Source: Atopobium sp. UBA1382 (GTDB lineage Bacteria > Actinomycetota > Coriobacteriia > Coriobacteriales > Atopobiaceae). Taken from it: a stretch of 64,000 bases of DNA. The stretch's first letter is position 1. Each line of letters opens with the position of its first letter. A model generated the notes under the pieces. The model saw only the letters and a program-made list of their open reading frames with translations, was not told the origin of the DNA and searched no databases. Positions 7,361 through 15,808 of this stretch are shown piece by piece. The DNA lies in the NCBI GenBank assembly GCA_002305805.1, contig DBQY01000009.1, positions 1 through 64,000 on the forward strand, in the 5' to 3' direction. Both the position numbers and the translations under genes were made by a program.

Positions 7361-7725
7361 GCGCGAGGTGGGCCAGGCGACCGCGGGACGCGCTTGCGCG
7401 TCATGAGGAAAGTCCGGGCTCCACAGGGCAGGATGCCGGCTAACGGCCGGGCGGGGTAACCCGACGGAAAGCGCCGCAGAAAAGAAGACTCCAACTGGCC
7501 GGCCCTCGGGCCGCGCAAAGGGAAAAGCTGAAACGGTGGTGTAAGAGACCACCAGCGCCGCGGCAACGCGACGGCTTGGCAAGCCCCATCCGGAGCAAAC
7601 GCAAATAGGAGCGCCATGGTGTGGCCCGCACTGCGCTCGGGTTGCGCGCTAGAGGCGGTCGGTGACGACCGTCGTAGATAAATGGCCGCCCACGACAGAA
7701 CCCGGCTTACAGGCCCACCTCGCAC
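7361..7725 (+). ncRNA. rnpB: RNase P RNA, bacterial class A
   Basis: The stem P1 is formed by GCGAGGTGGGCC (from 7363) and GGCCCACCTCGC (to 7723). Between them are the diagnostic blocks GAGGAAAGTCCGGGCTC (7410-7426), CAGGGCAGG, ACGGAAAGCGCC, GGCAAGCCCC and GTAGATAAATGGC. This is the catalytic RNA of RNase P, which matures tRNA 5' ends. No T-rich terminator follows immediately; the IS begins about 50 bp downstream. Confidence 0.95.
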
Positions 7726-7753
7726 CTTCGTTGCCCCTCGGCCGTCGAAGCAC

Positions 7754-7769
7754 AAAAAGGCCCCGGGCC
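7754..7769 (-). terminator. 3' half of an IS-split terminator
   Basis: On the minus strand GGCCCGGGGCC is followed by TTTTT. It is the distal arm and U-tract of a hairpin whose proximal arm lies at 9255-9265, beyond the IS. Without the IS the 11-bp stem (one G-U pair) and AAGAG loop would form an intrinsic terminator for the divIVA side. Confidence 0.7.
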
Positions 7770-7815
7770 AAGAGTGAACTGCACCCCAAAACTTGGACGC
7801 GATAAATCATAGCCG

Positions 7816-8733
7816 CTAGGCGGCCTCCCGAAGGGCCTGCTCCCGGAACTCCGCCGGGGTCAGGCCCTTCAGCCCGACCTGGCGCCTCACGTGGTTCCAG
7901 TGGTGTATGTACGCCTCGAGGTCCGCCTTGAACCCCTCGAACGTGTCCCAGTCGCGGCCGCGGAGGAACTCGTCCTTCAGGTGCCCGAAGACCTGCTCGG
8001 TGGCGCCGTTGTCGATGCAGTTGCCCTTGCGCGACATGCTCTGGGTGATGCCCATGCCGCGCAGCCTGCCGACGAACGCGGCGTGCTGGTACTGCCAGCC
8101 CATGTCCATCTGCATGACCGGCGAGGCGCCCTCCGGCATGGCGGCCTCGAGCATGTCGAGCATCTCCTCCTGCTGGGCCATGTCGGGGCGCCGCGAGATC
8201 GAGTGGGCCACGATCTCCTTGCTGCCGAAGTCGTAGGCCGGCGCGAGGTAGGCCTTGCCGAACGAGAGCCTGAACTCGGTGACGTCGGTGCCCATCTTCT
8301 GCCAGGGACCGTCCGCGGAGAAGTCGCGCCCGATCACGTTCTCGAACACCTCGCCGACGACCCCCCTGTACGAGTTGTACCTGTGGTAGTCGGTCTCCCT
8401 GCGGATGCCGCACCTGAGCCCCATCTCCCTCATGACCTTGAGGACGGTCTTGTCGGCGACGCGGACGCCGTCGACGGCGCGCAGCTCCATGGCGACCTGG
8501 CGGTGCCCGACGCCGTTCGGGAGCCTCCCGAAGATCTCGGCGACGCGCGGCCGGAGCTCGGGCCTCGTCGGGGCCTTGGGGTGCGCGAGCGCGTAATAGT
8601 ACGTGGACCTGGCGAGGCCGGCGGCCTCCAGCAGGTCGGCCAGGTCGTGCCCCAGCCCTGAAAGCTCTGCGACCGCTAGGGCCTTCTCCCGCCTCGGGAG
8701 CGCAGCTCCGCCTTCAGGGCTATCGATTTTTTT
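7816..8733 (-). CDS. IS3-family transposase OrfB (frameshift product)
   Basis: The DDE integrase half of the transposase, about 305 residues, expressed as an OrfAB fusion. The core has MGTDVTEFRL (first D), MQMDMGWQYQHAAF (second D) and KGNCIDNGATEQVFGHLKDE (E), followed by YIHHWNHVRRQVGLKGLTP. An N-terminal helix-turn-helix segment (RSTYYYALAHPKAP) is present. Entry is by -1 frameshifting on A AAA AAA at 8727-8733; no start with an RBS is seen in this frame at the junction, and an open reading extends upstream across orfA without coding features. Confidence 0.9.
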   Translation of the reverse strand, partial: KKIDSPEGGAALPRREKALAVAELSGLGHDLADLLEAAGLARSTYYYALAHPKAPTRPELRPRVAEIFGRLPNGVGHRQVAMELRAVDGVRVADKTVLKVMREMGLRCGIRRETDYHRYNSYRGVVGEVFENVIGRDFSADGPWQKMGTDVTEFRLSFGKAYLAPAYDFGSKEIVAHSISRRPDMAQQEEMLDMLEAAMPEGASPVMQMDMGWQYQHAAFVGRLRGMGITQSMSRKGNCIDNGATEQVFGHLKDEFLRGRDWDTFEGFKADLEAYIHHWNHVRRQVGLKGLTPAEFREQALREAA

Positions 8734-9191
8734 AGGTACGCCACCTGCGCCTCGAGCTTGCGCACGCGCTCCTCGAGCTCCTGCTCGCGGGTCCTCGGCG
8801 CCGCCTCCGCGCCGGACCCCCTCGGCCTGCCCTTGGCCCTGGGCCTGAGCGCCTCCGCGCCGCCCTCGCGGTAGAGCCGGCACCACTCCTTGAGCGGCGA
8901 CAGGCTCGCTATCCCGAAGCGCTCCATCGCCTCGGGCTTCGCCACCCCGCCGTCGACCACGGCGCTGGCCGCGGCGACCTTGGTCTCGAAGTCGTATCTC
9001 GTGTGCGCCTTGCCCATGTTCAGCAGGCCGTCCCTCCCCACGGCTCGGTACGTCTGCTGCCATTTTCTCACAGCCTCCTCGGGGATTCCGAGGGCCCTGG
9101 CGGCGGAGGCGCGCCCATGCCCCCCTTCGAACAGGTCGGCGGCGAGTCTCCTGAGCGAGCGATCGCGCCTAAATCGCAGGTCGATCGACAT
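8676..9191 (-). CDS. IS3-family transposase OrfA
   Basis: A 171-residue DNA-binding subunit with two helix-turn-helix motifs (RASAARALGIPEEAVRKWQQ and KPEAMERFGIASLSPLKEW) and a C-terminal leucine-zipper-like coiled coil (EQELEERVRKLEAQVAYLKK). It binds the terminal repeats and, alone, inhibits transposition in related elements. ATG 9191 has RBS GGGAGG. The slippery A7 run lies in the LKK codons near its end. Confidence 0.92.
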   Translation of the reverse strand: MSIDLRFRRDRSLRRLAADLFEGGHGRASAARALGIPEEAVRKWQQTYRAVGRDGLLNMGKAHTRYDFETKVAAASAVVDGGVAKPEAMERFGIASLSPLKEWCRLYREGGAEALRPRAKGRPRGSGAEAAPRTREQELEERVRKLEAQVAYLKKSIALKAELRSRGGRRP

Positions 9192-9254
9192 GAGAAAGCC
9201 TCCCATCTCTCGGACTTTATTTCTCTGTCCAAGAAATGGGAGGCAGTTCAAGAG

Positions 9255-9265
9255 GGCCCGGGACC
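9255..9265 (-). terminator. 5' half of an IS-split terminator
   Basis: The arm GGTCCCGGGCC (minus strand), 23 bp after the divIVA stop, is now 1.5 kb from its partner at 7759-7769. Confidence 0.7.
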
Positions 9266-9287
9266 GCGGTGTCTATGGAGCCCGAAA

Positions 9288-9959
9288 CTAGTCCAGGTCG
9301 CCGAAGTCGGCCACATTCACCGCGGGAGCGGGCGTGGGGATCGGGGCGGCCACGGGAGCCGGAGCGGCGACGGGCGCGTCGGCGTGAGTGGTGCCGGTGG
9401 AGCCGGTGGGCGCGCTGGTGAGGCTGGACTGCATGGGGAACATCGCCTCGGCGTCGTCCATGAAGTGCTGCAGGAGCTTCTTGTACTCGCCGCGGAACTC
9501 CTCGCGGGAGGCCTTGAGGCGGTCGATCTCGTCGAGCTCGTTCTGCTTCTCGGCGAGGGCCTGACGGATGACCTCACGGGCCTTGGCGTCGGCCTCGTTG
9601 CGGATGCGGTCGGCGTTGTCGCGCGCCTCGGACAGCAGCTTGTCAGCGGACTGCTGGGCGACGATGAGGACCTGGGAGATCTGGCGCTCGGAGGCGGCCA
9701 GCGGGTCGGCGGCCGGCATCGGGACGGGGGCCGCGACGGTGGCGCTGCCGTTCTCCTCCATGCTCGCGATCTGAGCCTGCGCGGCGGAGAGCTGCTGCTC
9801 GGTGGAGGTCAGGCGACCCTTGAGGTCGGCGATCTTCTGGAGCATCGCGTCAACCTCGTTGGCAAGCTGCTCGAGGAAGGCGTCGACCTCCTCGGTGTCG
9901 TAGCCGTGCTTGGAGGGAGAGAAGGTCTGCTGTTCGATGTCTGCGGGTGTGATTGCCAT
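9288..9959 (-). CDS. divIVA: DivIVA-domain cell-shape/division protein
   Basis: A 223-residue DivIVA/Wag31-type coiled-coil protein. The N-terminal domain (ITPADIEQQTFSPSKHGYDTEEVDAFLEQLANEV) binds negatively curved membrane in homologues and is followed by two long coiled-coil segments separated by an Ala/Pro linker. The tail is Pro/Ala-rich and ends NVADFGDLD. In actinobacteria such proteins recruit wall synthesis to poles or septa. It is the last gene of the dcw cluster, after yggT. RBS AAAGGGAAC precedes the ATG. Confidence 0.93.
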   Translation of the reverse strand: MAITPADIEQQTFSPSKHGYDTEEVDAFLEQLANEVDAMLQKIADLKGRLTSTEQQLSAAQAQIASMEENGSATVAAPVPMPAADPLAASERQISQVLIVAQQSADKLLSEARDNADRIRNEADAKAREVIRQALAEKQNELDEIDRLKASREEFRGEYKKLLQHFMDDAEAMFPMQSSLTSAPTGSTGTTHADAPVAAPAPVAAPIPTPAPAVNVADFGDLD

Positions 9960-10022
9960 TCCTGTTCCCTTTCGCTTCGAAGGACCCGGGCCGCGGCCCG
10001 CGTGCCCATGACGTCATAAATC

Positions 10023-10292
10023 TTACAGTAGTATCGTGTAGATGAGCCGCTCGATGATGCTCAGGACCAATATCGCCACAACGGGCGACCAATCGACCCC
10101 CATGACGGGCGGGATGAACCGCCGGAAGAGGTTGAGGTAGGGCTCGACCAGCATGCCCACGGCGCCGCGCAGGTCGTCGAGGAAGCCGCCGGGACGTGCC
10201 GGGACCCACGACATGATGCACCAGGCGACGATGAGCCACCCGTAGATGTCAAAGAGCCGTTGAACGATCGAGATGAGCTGGTAGAGTCCCAT
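10023..10292 (-). CDS. yggT: YggT family membrane protein
   Basis: An 89-residue YGGT-family integral membrane protein with two hydrophobic helices flanking the family motif PARPGGFLDDLRGAVGMLVEPYLNLFRRFIPP. Its position between sepF/proC and divIVA is the usual one in Gram-positive genomes and suggests a role near the division apparatus. Precise function is unknown. Confidence 0.9.
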   Translation of the reverse strand: MGLYQLISIVQRLFDIYGWLIVAWCIMSWVPARPGGFLDDLRGAVGMLVEPYLNLFRRFIPPVMGVDWSPVVAILVLSIIERLIYTILL

Positions 10293-10316
10293 GACTGCCT
10301 TTCAGAGCGGTTCCGT

Positions 10317-11129
10317 CTATCCTGCTGCCAGCTCGCGCGTCCGCGCGAGGGCCGCGTCGATCGCCGCGTAGGTCCCCTCCGTGAGCGGCCCCTCGAGCTC
10401 GCGCAGGGCCGCCGCGGTGGTGCCCCCGGGCGAGGTCACACGCTCCATGTATTCCCTCGGGTGAACCCCCTCAGTCAGAAGCTGCTCGGCGCAGCCGCGC
10501 ATCGTGGACTCCACCATCTCGCGCGCGCAGGCGGCCGGGAGCCCGGCCATCACGCCGGCGCGTGTGAGCGCATCGACGAACAGCGAGAAGAACGCCGGCG
10601 CGCAGCCAGAGACGGCGCCCGCGACGTCGAGCTGGTCCTCGCGCATCACCGCAACCGCGCCCAGGGCCGAGAAGATCTCGCAGGCGACGCTGACGTCCTG
10701 TTCCCCCGCACGCGCGCCCGCGGTCACGGCCGTGGCGCCGGAGCGGACCTGGACGGGCAGGTTGGGCATCACGCGCACCACGCGCGCAGACGGCAGCGCG
10801 GCCTCGATGGTCGAGGTGGAGACGCCGGCGGCGATGGAGATCACGAGCCGTCCGCCCACCTGCGGGGCGAGCTGTTCCATGACGGAGCCGAGCACCTGCG
10901 GCTTCACCGCGAGCACCACGACGTCCGGATCAGAGGCGAGAAGCTCGGTGCCATCGGCGAACGTGCGCGCGCCGAGCGCGGCGAAGGATGCGAGCCGGGC
11001 CGCGTCGCTGTCTGCCACGAGCAGCCGCTCGGAGCCAAGCGTGCCGGACTCGACGAGGCCGCGCGCGATCGCGCCGCCCATCGCACCGGCACCGACGACG
11101 CCGACCGTCAGGGAGAGTTCGTCTGCCAC
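10317..11129 (-). CDS. proC: Pyrroline-5-carboxylate reductase
   Basis: A 270-residue enzyme for the last step of proline synthesis (NAD(P)H reduction of P5C). The Rossmann motif VGVVGAGAMGGAIARGL is at the N-terminus. AVKPQVL, SIAAGVS and MPNLP follow, and the C-terminal dimerisation signature VSGCAPAFFSLFVDAL and TSPGGTTAAALREL are complete. It starts with GTG at 11129. It lies within the dcw tail between sepF and yggT, as in many Gram-positives. Confidence 0.94.
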   Translation of the reverse strand: MADELSLTVGVVGAGAMGGAIARGLVESGTLGSERLLVADSDAARLASFAALGARTFADGTELLASDPDVVVLAVKPQVLGSVMEQLAPQVGGRLVISIAAGVSTSTIEAALPSARVVRVMPNLPVQVRSGATAVTAGARAGEQDVSVACEIFSALGAVAVMREDQLDVAGAVSGCAPAFFSLFVDALTRAGVMAGLPAACAREMVESTMRGCAEQLLTEGVHPREYMERVTSPGGTTAAALRELEGPLTEGTYAAIDAALARTRELAAG

Positions 11130-11139
11130 GGTGCACCGC

Positions 11140-11772
11140 CTAACGGACGAGGTCGCCGTCGGCGACGAGCTTGTCGAGGTCGGAGCTCGAGAGGGTCACG
11201 CCCGCGGGCAGCACGGCAAAGACGCGGTCGCCGAGCTCGGTGACCTCACCGTTCACTCCGTAGGAGAACCCAAAGCAGAAGTCGAGGATGCGCTTTGCGG
11301 TCTCGATGTTGGTATTGCGGAAGACGACTACCACGGGCTGGTTGGTGCGCACGCGGCGCACCACGGTCTCCACGTCGTCGTACGAGACGGGGCGCAGCAC
11401 GTACGGCGGGAGCTGACCCGAGGTCACGCGGGAGGCGCCCCGCGCGGAGAGGTCCGTCGTCACCTGTGGCGAGGGGGCCGGGGCATCGTAGCCGCCGGCG
11501 ACCGGCATCACCGGGGTCGGGTCGCTGTAGGAGCGCGCCGAGACGCCCTGGTCGCGCGTGCCCACGGGGCGACCCGAGCGCGTGTAGACCGAGACGCTCT
11601 CCGCCTCTGGGCGCGGGGTCGTACCGAGCAGGCGGCCGCTCCCGGCGTCGCCGTGGCGGGATGCCCCGCCGGCGTAGCCGTCGTCCTCGTAGCCCTCGTC
11701 GTAGTAGTCGTCCTCGTAGTAGTCGTCGCCACCGCCGCGCAGACGGTCCTTGATCGTGTCGAGGAAGCTCAT
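11140..11772 (-). CDS. sepF: Cell division protein SepF
   Basis: A 210-residue protein with the N-terminal amphipathic membrane-targeting helix (MSFLDTIKDRLRGG), a Tyr/Asp-rich acidic linker, and the C-terminal SepF domain (VVVVFRNTNIETAKRILDFCFGFSYGV). SepF anchors FtsZ to the membrane. Since no ftsA is in the cluster, it is probably the main tether and should bind the FtsZ tail. ATG 11772 follows AAGGAGG. Confidence 0.94.
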   Translation of the reverse strand: MSFLDTIKDRLRGGGDDYYEDDYYDEGYEDDGYAGGASRHGDAGSGRLLGTTPRPEAESVSVYTRSGRPVGTRDQGVSARSYSDPTPVMPVAGGYDAPAPSPQVTTDLSARGASRVTSGQLPPYVLRPVSYDDVETVVRRVRTNQPVVVVFRNTNIETAKRILDFCFGFSYGVNGEVTELGDRVFAVLPAGVTLSSSDLDKLVADGDLVR

Positions 11773-11815
11773 GTGCCCTCCTTACGTAGTGCGCCCCACG
11801 GCGCTTCCAGCCCTG

Positions 11816-12544
11816 CTAGTCGAGGTTGTATCCCCGGTCGAACACGCACCTTCCGAGGCGGACGAGGGTCGAGCCCTCCTCCACCGCAATCTCAAAGTCG
11901 TCGCTCATGCCGCACGAGAGCGTGCGCAGTGCAAGCCCCGTGCGCCCGCGCAGCTCGCCGGCCAGCTCGCGCAGGCCCGAGAAGGTCCTTCTCGCCGCGT
12001 CGGCGTCGCCGGCGGGGGCCATCGTCATGAGGCCGTCCACGCGGATGCCCGGCAGGTCGAGGACGCCCTCGATCGCCGAGCGCAGCTCGTCCGGCGAGAA
12101 ACCGGACTTGGACCGCTCGCCCGAGACGTTGGTCTCGAGCAGCACGTCCGCCACGATCCCGCGCGCCTCGCAGCGCGTCGAGACCGCCTCGGCCAGGTGT
12201 GCCGAGGAGATGGAGTGAATCAGGCGAACGCGACCGATCACCTGGTTGATCTTGTTCTTCTGCAGGTTGCCGATCATGTCAAAGCGCACGCCGGCGGCCT
12301 CGTCGCGCCCTTCCAGGGCCTCGAGCTTGCGCCCGAGCTCCTGCGGGCGGTTCTCGCCAAAGAGGCGCCAACCGGCGCGGATGGCGAGAAGGGCGGCGTC
12401 GGCGTCCACGGTCTTGGAGACCGCGATGACCTCGACCTCGCCCGGGTCGCGCCCGACCCGCCTCGCGGCGTCGGCGACCCGCTCGAGGATCGACGCGCGC
12501 CGATCACGCAGAAACGTCTCGTATGACCTCGGATCGTCACTCAT
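11816..12544 (-). CDS. yggS: PLP homeostasis protein YggS
   Basis: A 242-residue PLP-binding TIM-barrel protein. EVIAVSKTVDADAAL contains the PLP lysine; FGENRPQEL, FDMIGNLQKNKI and SCGMSDDFEIAVEEGST..RLG are diagnostic. It buffers free pyridoxal phosphate rather than catalysing a known reaction. The start overlaps the pgeF stop as ATGA, so translation is coupled. Confidence 0.94.
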   Translation of the reverse strand: MSDDPRSYETFLRDRRASILERVADAARRVGRDPGEVEVIAVSKTVDADAALLAIRAGWRLFGENRPQELGRKLEALEGRDEAAGVRFDMIGNLQKNKINQVIGRVRLIHSISSAHLAEAVSTRCEARGIVADVLLETNVSGERSKSGFSPDELRSAIEGVLDLPGIRVDGLMTMAPAGDADAARRTFSGLRELAGELRGRTGLALRTLSCGMSDDFEIAVEEGSTLVRLGRCVFDRGYNLD

Positions 12545-13356
12545 CCGAGCGTCGCCTCCCCTGCTCTCATAAAAGCAATCGCGCCGTGGCGACCGGTCTC
12601 GCCACCCTCGGCGCGATACGAATAGAAGCGGTCGGTAGCGCTCGCCGTGGAGACGTCGCAGACCGCCACGCTCTTCTCGCCCACACCCGCGGAAGCGAGC
12701 GCGGCCATGACGGCGGCCGTCAGGTCGAGGTGGCGCTCCGTCGGCACGACGGCAGGGCCGAACTCGGCGACAAAGCGAGCGGCAAGCTCCTCGGAGACCT
12801 CGTAGTCGGCCGCGCCGATGTGCGGGCCCACGTAGGCGAGAAGATCGGAGGGTGCACAGCCCGCCTCGGCGCAGAGCACGCGCGCCGCCTTCTCGGCGAT
12901 GCGCGCGATCGTGCCGCGCCAGCCGGAGTGGACGACGGCGAAGGCGCCCGGGGCGACCAGGACCACGGGCACGCAGTCCGCAAAGCACATGAGCACCGGG
13001 ACATCGGAGGCCGTGCAGACGACGGCGTCGGCGCCGGACTCGGCCCCCGCGCGGGCGGCGGCAAGCACGTCCGGCTCGGCGGAGCGGACCACGACGACAT
13101 GGTCGCCATGGACCTGGCGCGGGACCACCAGACGGTCGAGAAGGTCCTCGGCTCCAAGTGCCGCCAGAGCCAGACGGCGGTTCTCTGCCACGCGGGCAGG
13201 GTCGTCACCGCAGCGGGCGCCGAGGTTCAGCGAGGCGTACGGGGCAGCGGAGACGCCGCCCGACCGCTCGGTGAACGCGAGCGTGACCCCGATCGGACGG
13301 GTCTCGTCCGAGAGCAGGGTCACGCCGCCAGAGGTCTGTCGCGTGAGCGAGGCCAT
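12541..13356 (-). CDS. pgeF: Laccase-domain protein, PgeF-type
   Basis: A 271-residue Cu-oxidase_4/YfiH-family protein with family features PRQVHGDHV, VLMCFADCVPVVL and VVHSGWRGT, which hold the His/Cys metal site. Homologues are purine nucleoside phosphorylases/oxidoreductases, and E. coli PgeF edits mis-incorporated serine from a peptidoglycan precursor. Its place between ftsZ and yggS fits a wall-related role, although the reaction here is not proven. Confidence 0.9.
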   Translation of the reverse strand: MASLTRQTSGGVTLLSDETRPIGVTLAFTERSGGVSAAPYASLNLGARCGDDPARVAENRRLALAALGAEDLLDRLVVPRQVHGDHVVVVRSAEPDVLAAARAGAESGADAVVCTASDVPVLMCFADCVPVVLVAPGAFAVVHSGWRGTIARIAEKAARVLCAEAGCAPSDLLAYVGPHIGAADYEVSEELAARFVAEFGPAVVPTERHLDLTAAVMAALASAGVGEKSVAVCDVSTASATDRFYSYRAEGGETGRHGAIAFMRAGEATLG

Positions 13357-13358
13357 CG

Positions 13359-14525
13359 CTAGAGACGGCTGCGCTTGAGGAAGTCGGGGATGTCGAACTC
13401 CTTGTCGTTGGACGAGGAGGACGCCGGACGGCTCACGTTGATCGGCATGGAGGCCGGCTGCTGGGCGGCCGGCGCGGCAACCGGGCGCTGCTCGCGCACG
13501 GGCGCGGACGAGCGCTCGCGACGCGAGGAGACCGAGGAGAGCGACGGCAGCGTCTGCTGGACGTTGGAGTCGTTGAAGCCGGTGGCGATGACGGTCACGC
13601 GCACCTGGTCGCCGAGGGACTCGTCAACGACCGTGCCGAAGATGATGTTGGCCTCGGGGTCGACGTTCTTGGCGACGAGGTCGGCAGCGTCGTTGATCTC
13701 CTGGATGCCCAGGTCCTTGTTGCCGGCGATGGAGAGCAGGACGCGCGTGGCGCCGTCGATGGAGCTCTCGAGCAGGCGGCTGGAGATGGCCTCCTCCGCA
13801 GCGTCCGTGGCGCGGTTGTCGCCGGAGGCGGTGCCGATGCCCATCATCGCGGTGCCGGCACCCTTCATGATGGTGCAGACGTCGGCGAAGTCGAGGTTGA
13901 TGAGGCCGGGGACCGTGATGAGGTCCGTGATGCCCTGGGTGCCCTGGCACAGGACGTCGTCGGCCATGCGGAAGGCCTCGAGCATCGTGGTCTTCTTCTC
14001 GGAGAGGTCGAGCAGGCGGTCGTTGGGGATCACGATGAGCGTGTCGACGTTCTCCGAGAGGTTCTGGATGCCCTGGGCTGCCGAGGCGTAGCGCTTGTGG
14101 CCTTCGAAGGTGAACGGCTTGGTGACGACGCCCACCGTGAGCGCGCCCACGTCGTTCTTGGCGATGTCGGCCACGACGGGCGCGGCGCCCGTACCGGTGC
14201 CGCCGCCCTCACCGGCGGTGATGAAGACCATGTCGGAGCCGGCGAGCGCGGCCTTGATCTCGTCGCGGGAGTCCTCGGCGGCCTCCTTGCCCACCTCGGG
14301 GTTGGCGCCGGCGCCGAGGCCCTTGGTGATGTCGGTCCCGATGTGGACCTTGATGTCGGCGTCGGAGATGGCGAGGGCCTGCGCGTCCGTGTTGACGGCG
14401 ACGAACTCGACGCCGCGGATGCCCTCCTCGATCATGCGGTTCACCGCGTTGGTGCCGCCGCCGCCCACGCCCACGACCTTGATCACGGCGAGATAGTTGC
14501 TCAGGGTGTCGGTGTCCTTGATCAT
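13359..14525 (-). CDS. ftsZ: Cell division GTPase FtsZ
   Basis: A 388-residue tubulin homologue forming the Z-ring. It has [14 protein letters not shown], the GTP loop [15 protein letters not shown] and the T7 loop region [12 protein letters not shown] Ser/Pro-rich linker leads to the conserved C-terminal peptide [11 protein letters not shown] that binds SepF. Start at MIKDTDTL has RBS AGAAGGAG. A longer in-frame upstream extension has no RBS and overlaps the promoter region. Confidence 0.97.
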   Translation of the reverse strand: MIKDTDTLSNYLAVIKVVGVGGGGTNAVNRMIEEGIRGVEFVAVNTDAQALAISDADIKVHIGTDITKGLGAGANPEVGKEAAEDSRDEIKAALAGSDMVFITAGEGGGTGTGAAPVVADIAKNDVGALTVGVVTKPFTFEGHKRYASAAQGIQNLSENVDTLIVIPNDRLLDLSEKKTTMLEAFRMADDVLCQGTQGITDLITVPGLINLDFADVCTIMKGAGTAMMGIGTASGDNRATDAAEEAISSRLLESSIDGATRVLLSIAGNKDLGIQEINDAADLVAKNVDPEANIIFGTVVDESLGDQVRVTVIATGFNDSNVQQTLPSLSSVSSRRERSSAPVREQRPVAAPAAQQPASMPINVSRPASSSSNDKEFDIPDFLKRSRL

Positions 14526-14746
14526 CGTGCTCTCCTTCTGCCTTTCGTGCCTCGTTGTAGAGCGTTCTGCATTCGTGCCTCTCGCTCCGTCCCGTACGAG
14601 GCAAACCCTAAAGGTCAAGTTAACCCCGATGCTTGGGATAAAGCGAAGCATGATTGCATACTCGAGGCTCGCTCGTCAAGTCGTATGACGAAATCGTGGA
14701 CCCCGCAGCTCAGCGGTCCGGCAGAGAGCCAGGGACGGTGCGGGCG
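14526..14746 (-). promoter_or_regulatory. ftsZ leader and candidate promoter
   Basis: This 221-bp gap between ftsQ and ftsZ is AT-richer than its flanks. On the minus strand TTGACG lies about 170 bp before the ATG, followed 18 bp later by AATCAT; a second TTGACC with TACGGG is closer. Either could drive ftsZ separately from the upstream dcw genes. A GGACC/GGTCC hairpin just after the ftsQ stop lacks a T-run. Confidence 0.4.
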
Positions 14747-15805
14747 CTACTCCTGGGAACCCTCGTCCTGAGCCGCTACGCCGTCGCCAGCCTGAACGTT
14801 GGGAGAGTCGATCACCCGATAGGCGGGGTTCGAGGGGACGCGGACGTTGATGCGCACGACCTGACCGTCGCTCTGGTCGAGATACCCCTGGACGATGCTC
14901 TCCTTCAGGGAGATCTCCGTCGCCGCGCCGAGGGAGACCTCGACCCCGCTCTCGAGCACGCACGAGACGTTCTCGGTCGAGGGCGCGCTGTAGCAGACCA
15001 CCTGGGAGGCAAAGTCGCTCGAGAAGCCGTCCTGGAACTGGCTGACCGCGTCGAGCACCTCATCGGTCGCCTGGGAGCCCGCCTTGGGGTCAACGGTCGA
15101 GGGGACGTCCGCTATGAGGAGGCAGCCCTGCGCCTGCGCGATGGCGAGCGCGGCGTCGTTGACGGACTGGCCCTCCGCCGGCTCCAGCTTGGCGGGCTCG
15201 ATCCACGTGTTGTCCTCGGAGAGGTACCACGCCACGGTCCCGGAGCTCATGACCACGAGGGCGGCGGGACGCTGCTCCTCGACGGTGATCTTGAGGGTTC
15301 CGGGCGGTATGCGGGAGAAGCTCGCGGAGGCGATCCACGGGTTCTTCCTGAGGGACTCCTCTATCGCGTCGGTGTCGACGTTGAGCAGCGTGGCGCCCTC
15401 GGGCACGCGCGCGAGGCTCTGGACGTCCTCGGCGCTCACGTGCTCGGTCGGCTCGAACTCGATCGACGTGATCGCGAACACGGACGAGTTGCGCAGCGCG
15501 AAGAGCGCCACCGTGACGACGACCGCCAGCGCGACGAGGGCGGCGGCGACCGTGAGGACGACGCGCACCACGTTGGCGCGCTGGTGCCTGATCCTGCGCT
15601 CGCGCGGGGGCGCCGGGCTCTTGGCGGCGGCGCCGGGGCGCGCCCTCCCGCCCGCCGGTGGGGAGACGCGGGGCGCCCTCTTCGCCGGGGCGCTCCTCCT
15701 CGGGGCGACGGGGGAGCCGGTGCGGACCGGCGCGGCCGCGGGGCGGGACGCGCTCTTGGACCCGCGCTTCCTGGGCGTGGGCCTCCTGCTCTTGTCGACA
15801 GCCAT
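14747..15805 (-). CDS. ftsQ: Cell division protein FtsQ/DivIB
   Basis: A 352-residue divisome protein. A very basic Pro/Ala/Arg-rich cytoplasmic region of about 80 residues is followed by one transmembrane helix (VRVVLTVAAALVALAVVV) and an extracellular POTRA domain (FAITSIEFEPTEHVSAEDV), then the beta domain. It links FtsL and FtsI/FtsW regulation. The long basic N-terminal tail is typical of actinobacterial FtsQ. Confidence 0.92.
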   Translation of the reverse strand: MAVDKSRRPTPRKRGSKSASRPAAAPVRTGSPVAPRRSAPAKRAPRVSPPAGGRARPGAAAKSPAPPRERRIRHQRANVVRVVLTVAAALVALAVVVTVALFALRNSSVFAITSIEFEPTEHVSAEDVQSLARVPEGATLLNVDTDAIEESLRKNPWIASASFSRIPPGTLKITVEEQRPAALVVMSSGTVAWYLSEDNTWIEPAKLEPAEGQSVNDAALAIAQAQGCLLIADVPSTVDPKAGSQATDEVLDAVSQFQDGFSSDFASQVVCYSAPSTENVSCVLESGVEVSLGAATEISLKESIVQGYLDQSDGQVVRINVRVPSNPAYRVIDSPNVQAGDGVAAQDEGSQE

Positions 15806-15808
15806 GGC

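Larger units (their letters stand above)
7775..9250 (-). mobile_element. IS3-family insertion sequence, IS150-like
   Basis: A 1476-bp element with imperfect 25-bp terminal inverted repeats (TGAACTGC..CCCA...CTTGGAC) and a 4-bp target duplication AGAG (7771-7774 and 9251-9254). It carries orfA and orfB joined by a -1 slippery heptamer. Both ends, both frames and the target duplication are intact, so it appears capable of transposition. Confidence 0.93.

Noticed and set aside
7726-7774. Terminator for rnpB formed by GGCCCCGGGCC with its partner
   Set aside because: The A5/T5 run lies on the side that makes it a minus-strand terminator; read on the plus strand there is no T-run after the stem.
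7816-9063. Independent orfB gene beginning inside orfA
   Set aside because: The upstream part in that frame is low-complexity shadow of orfA. The slippery A7 and IS3-family precedent favour entry by frameshifting.
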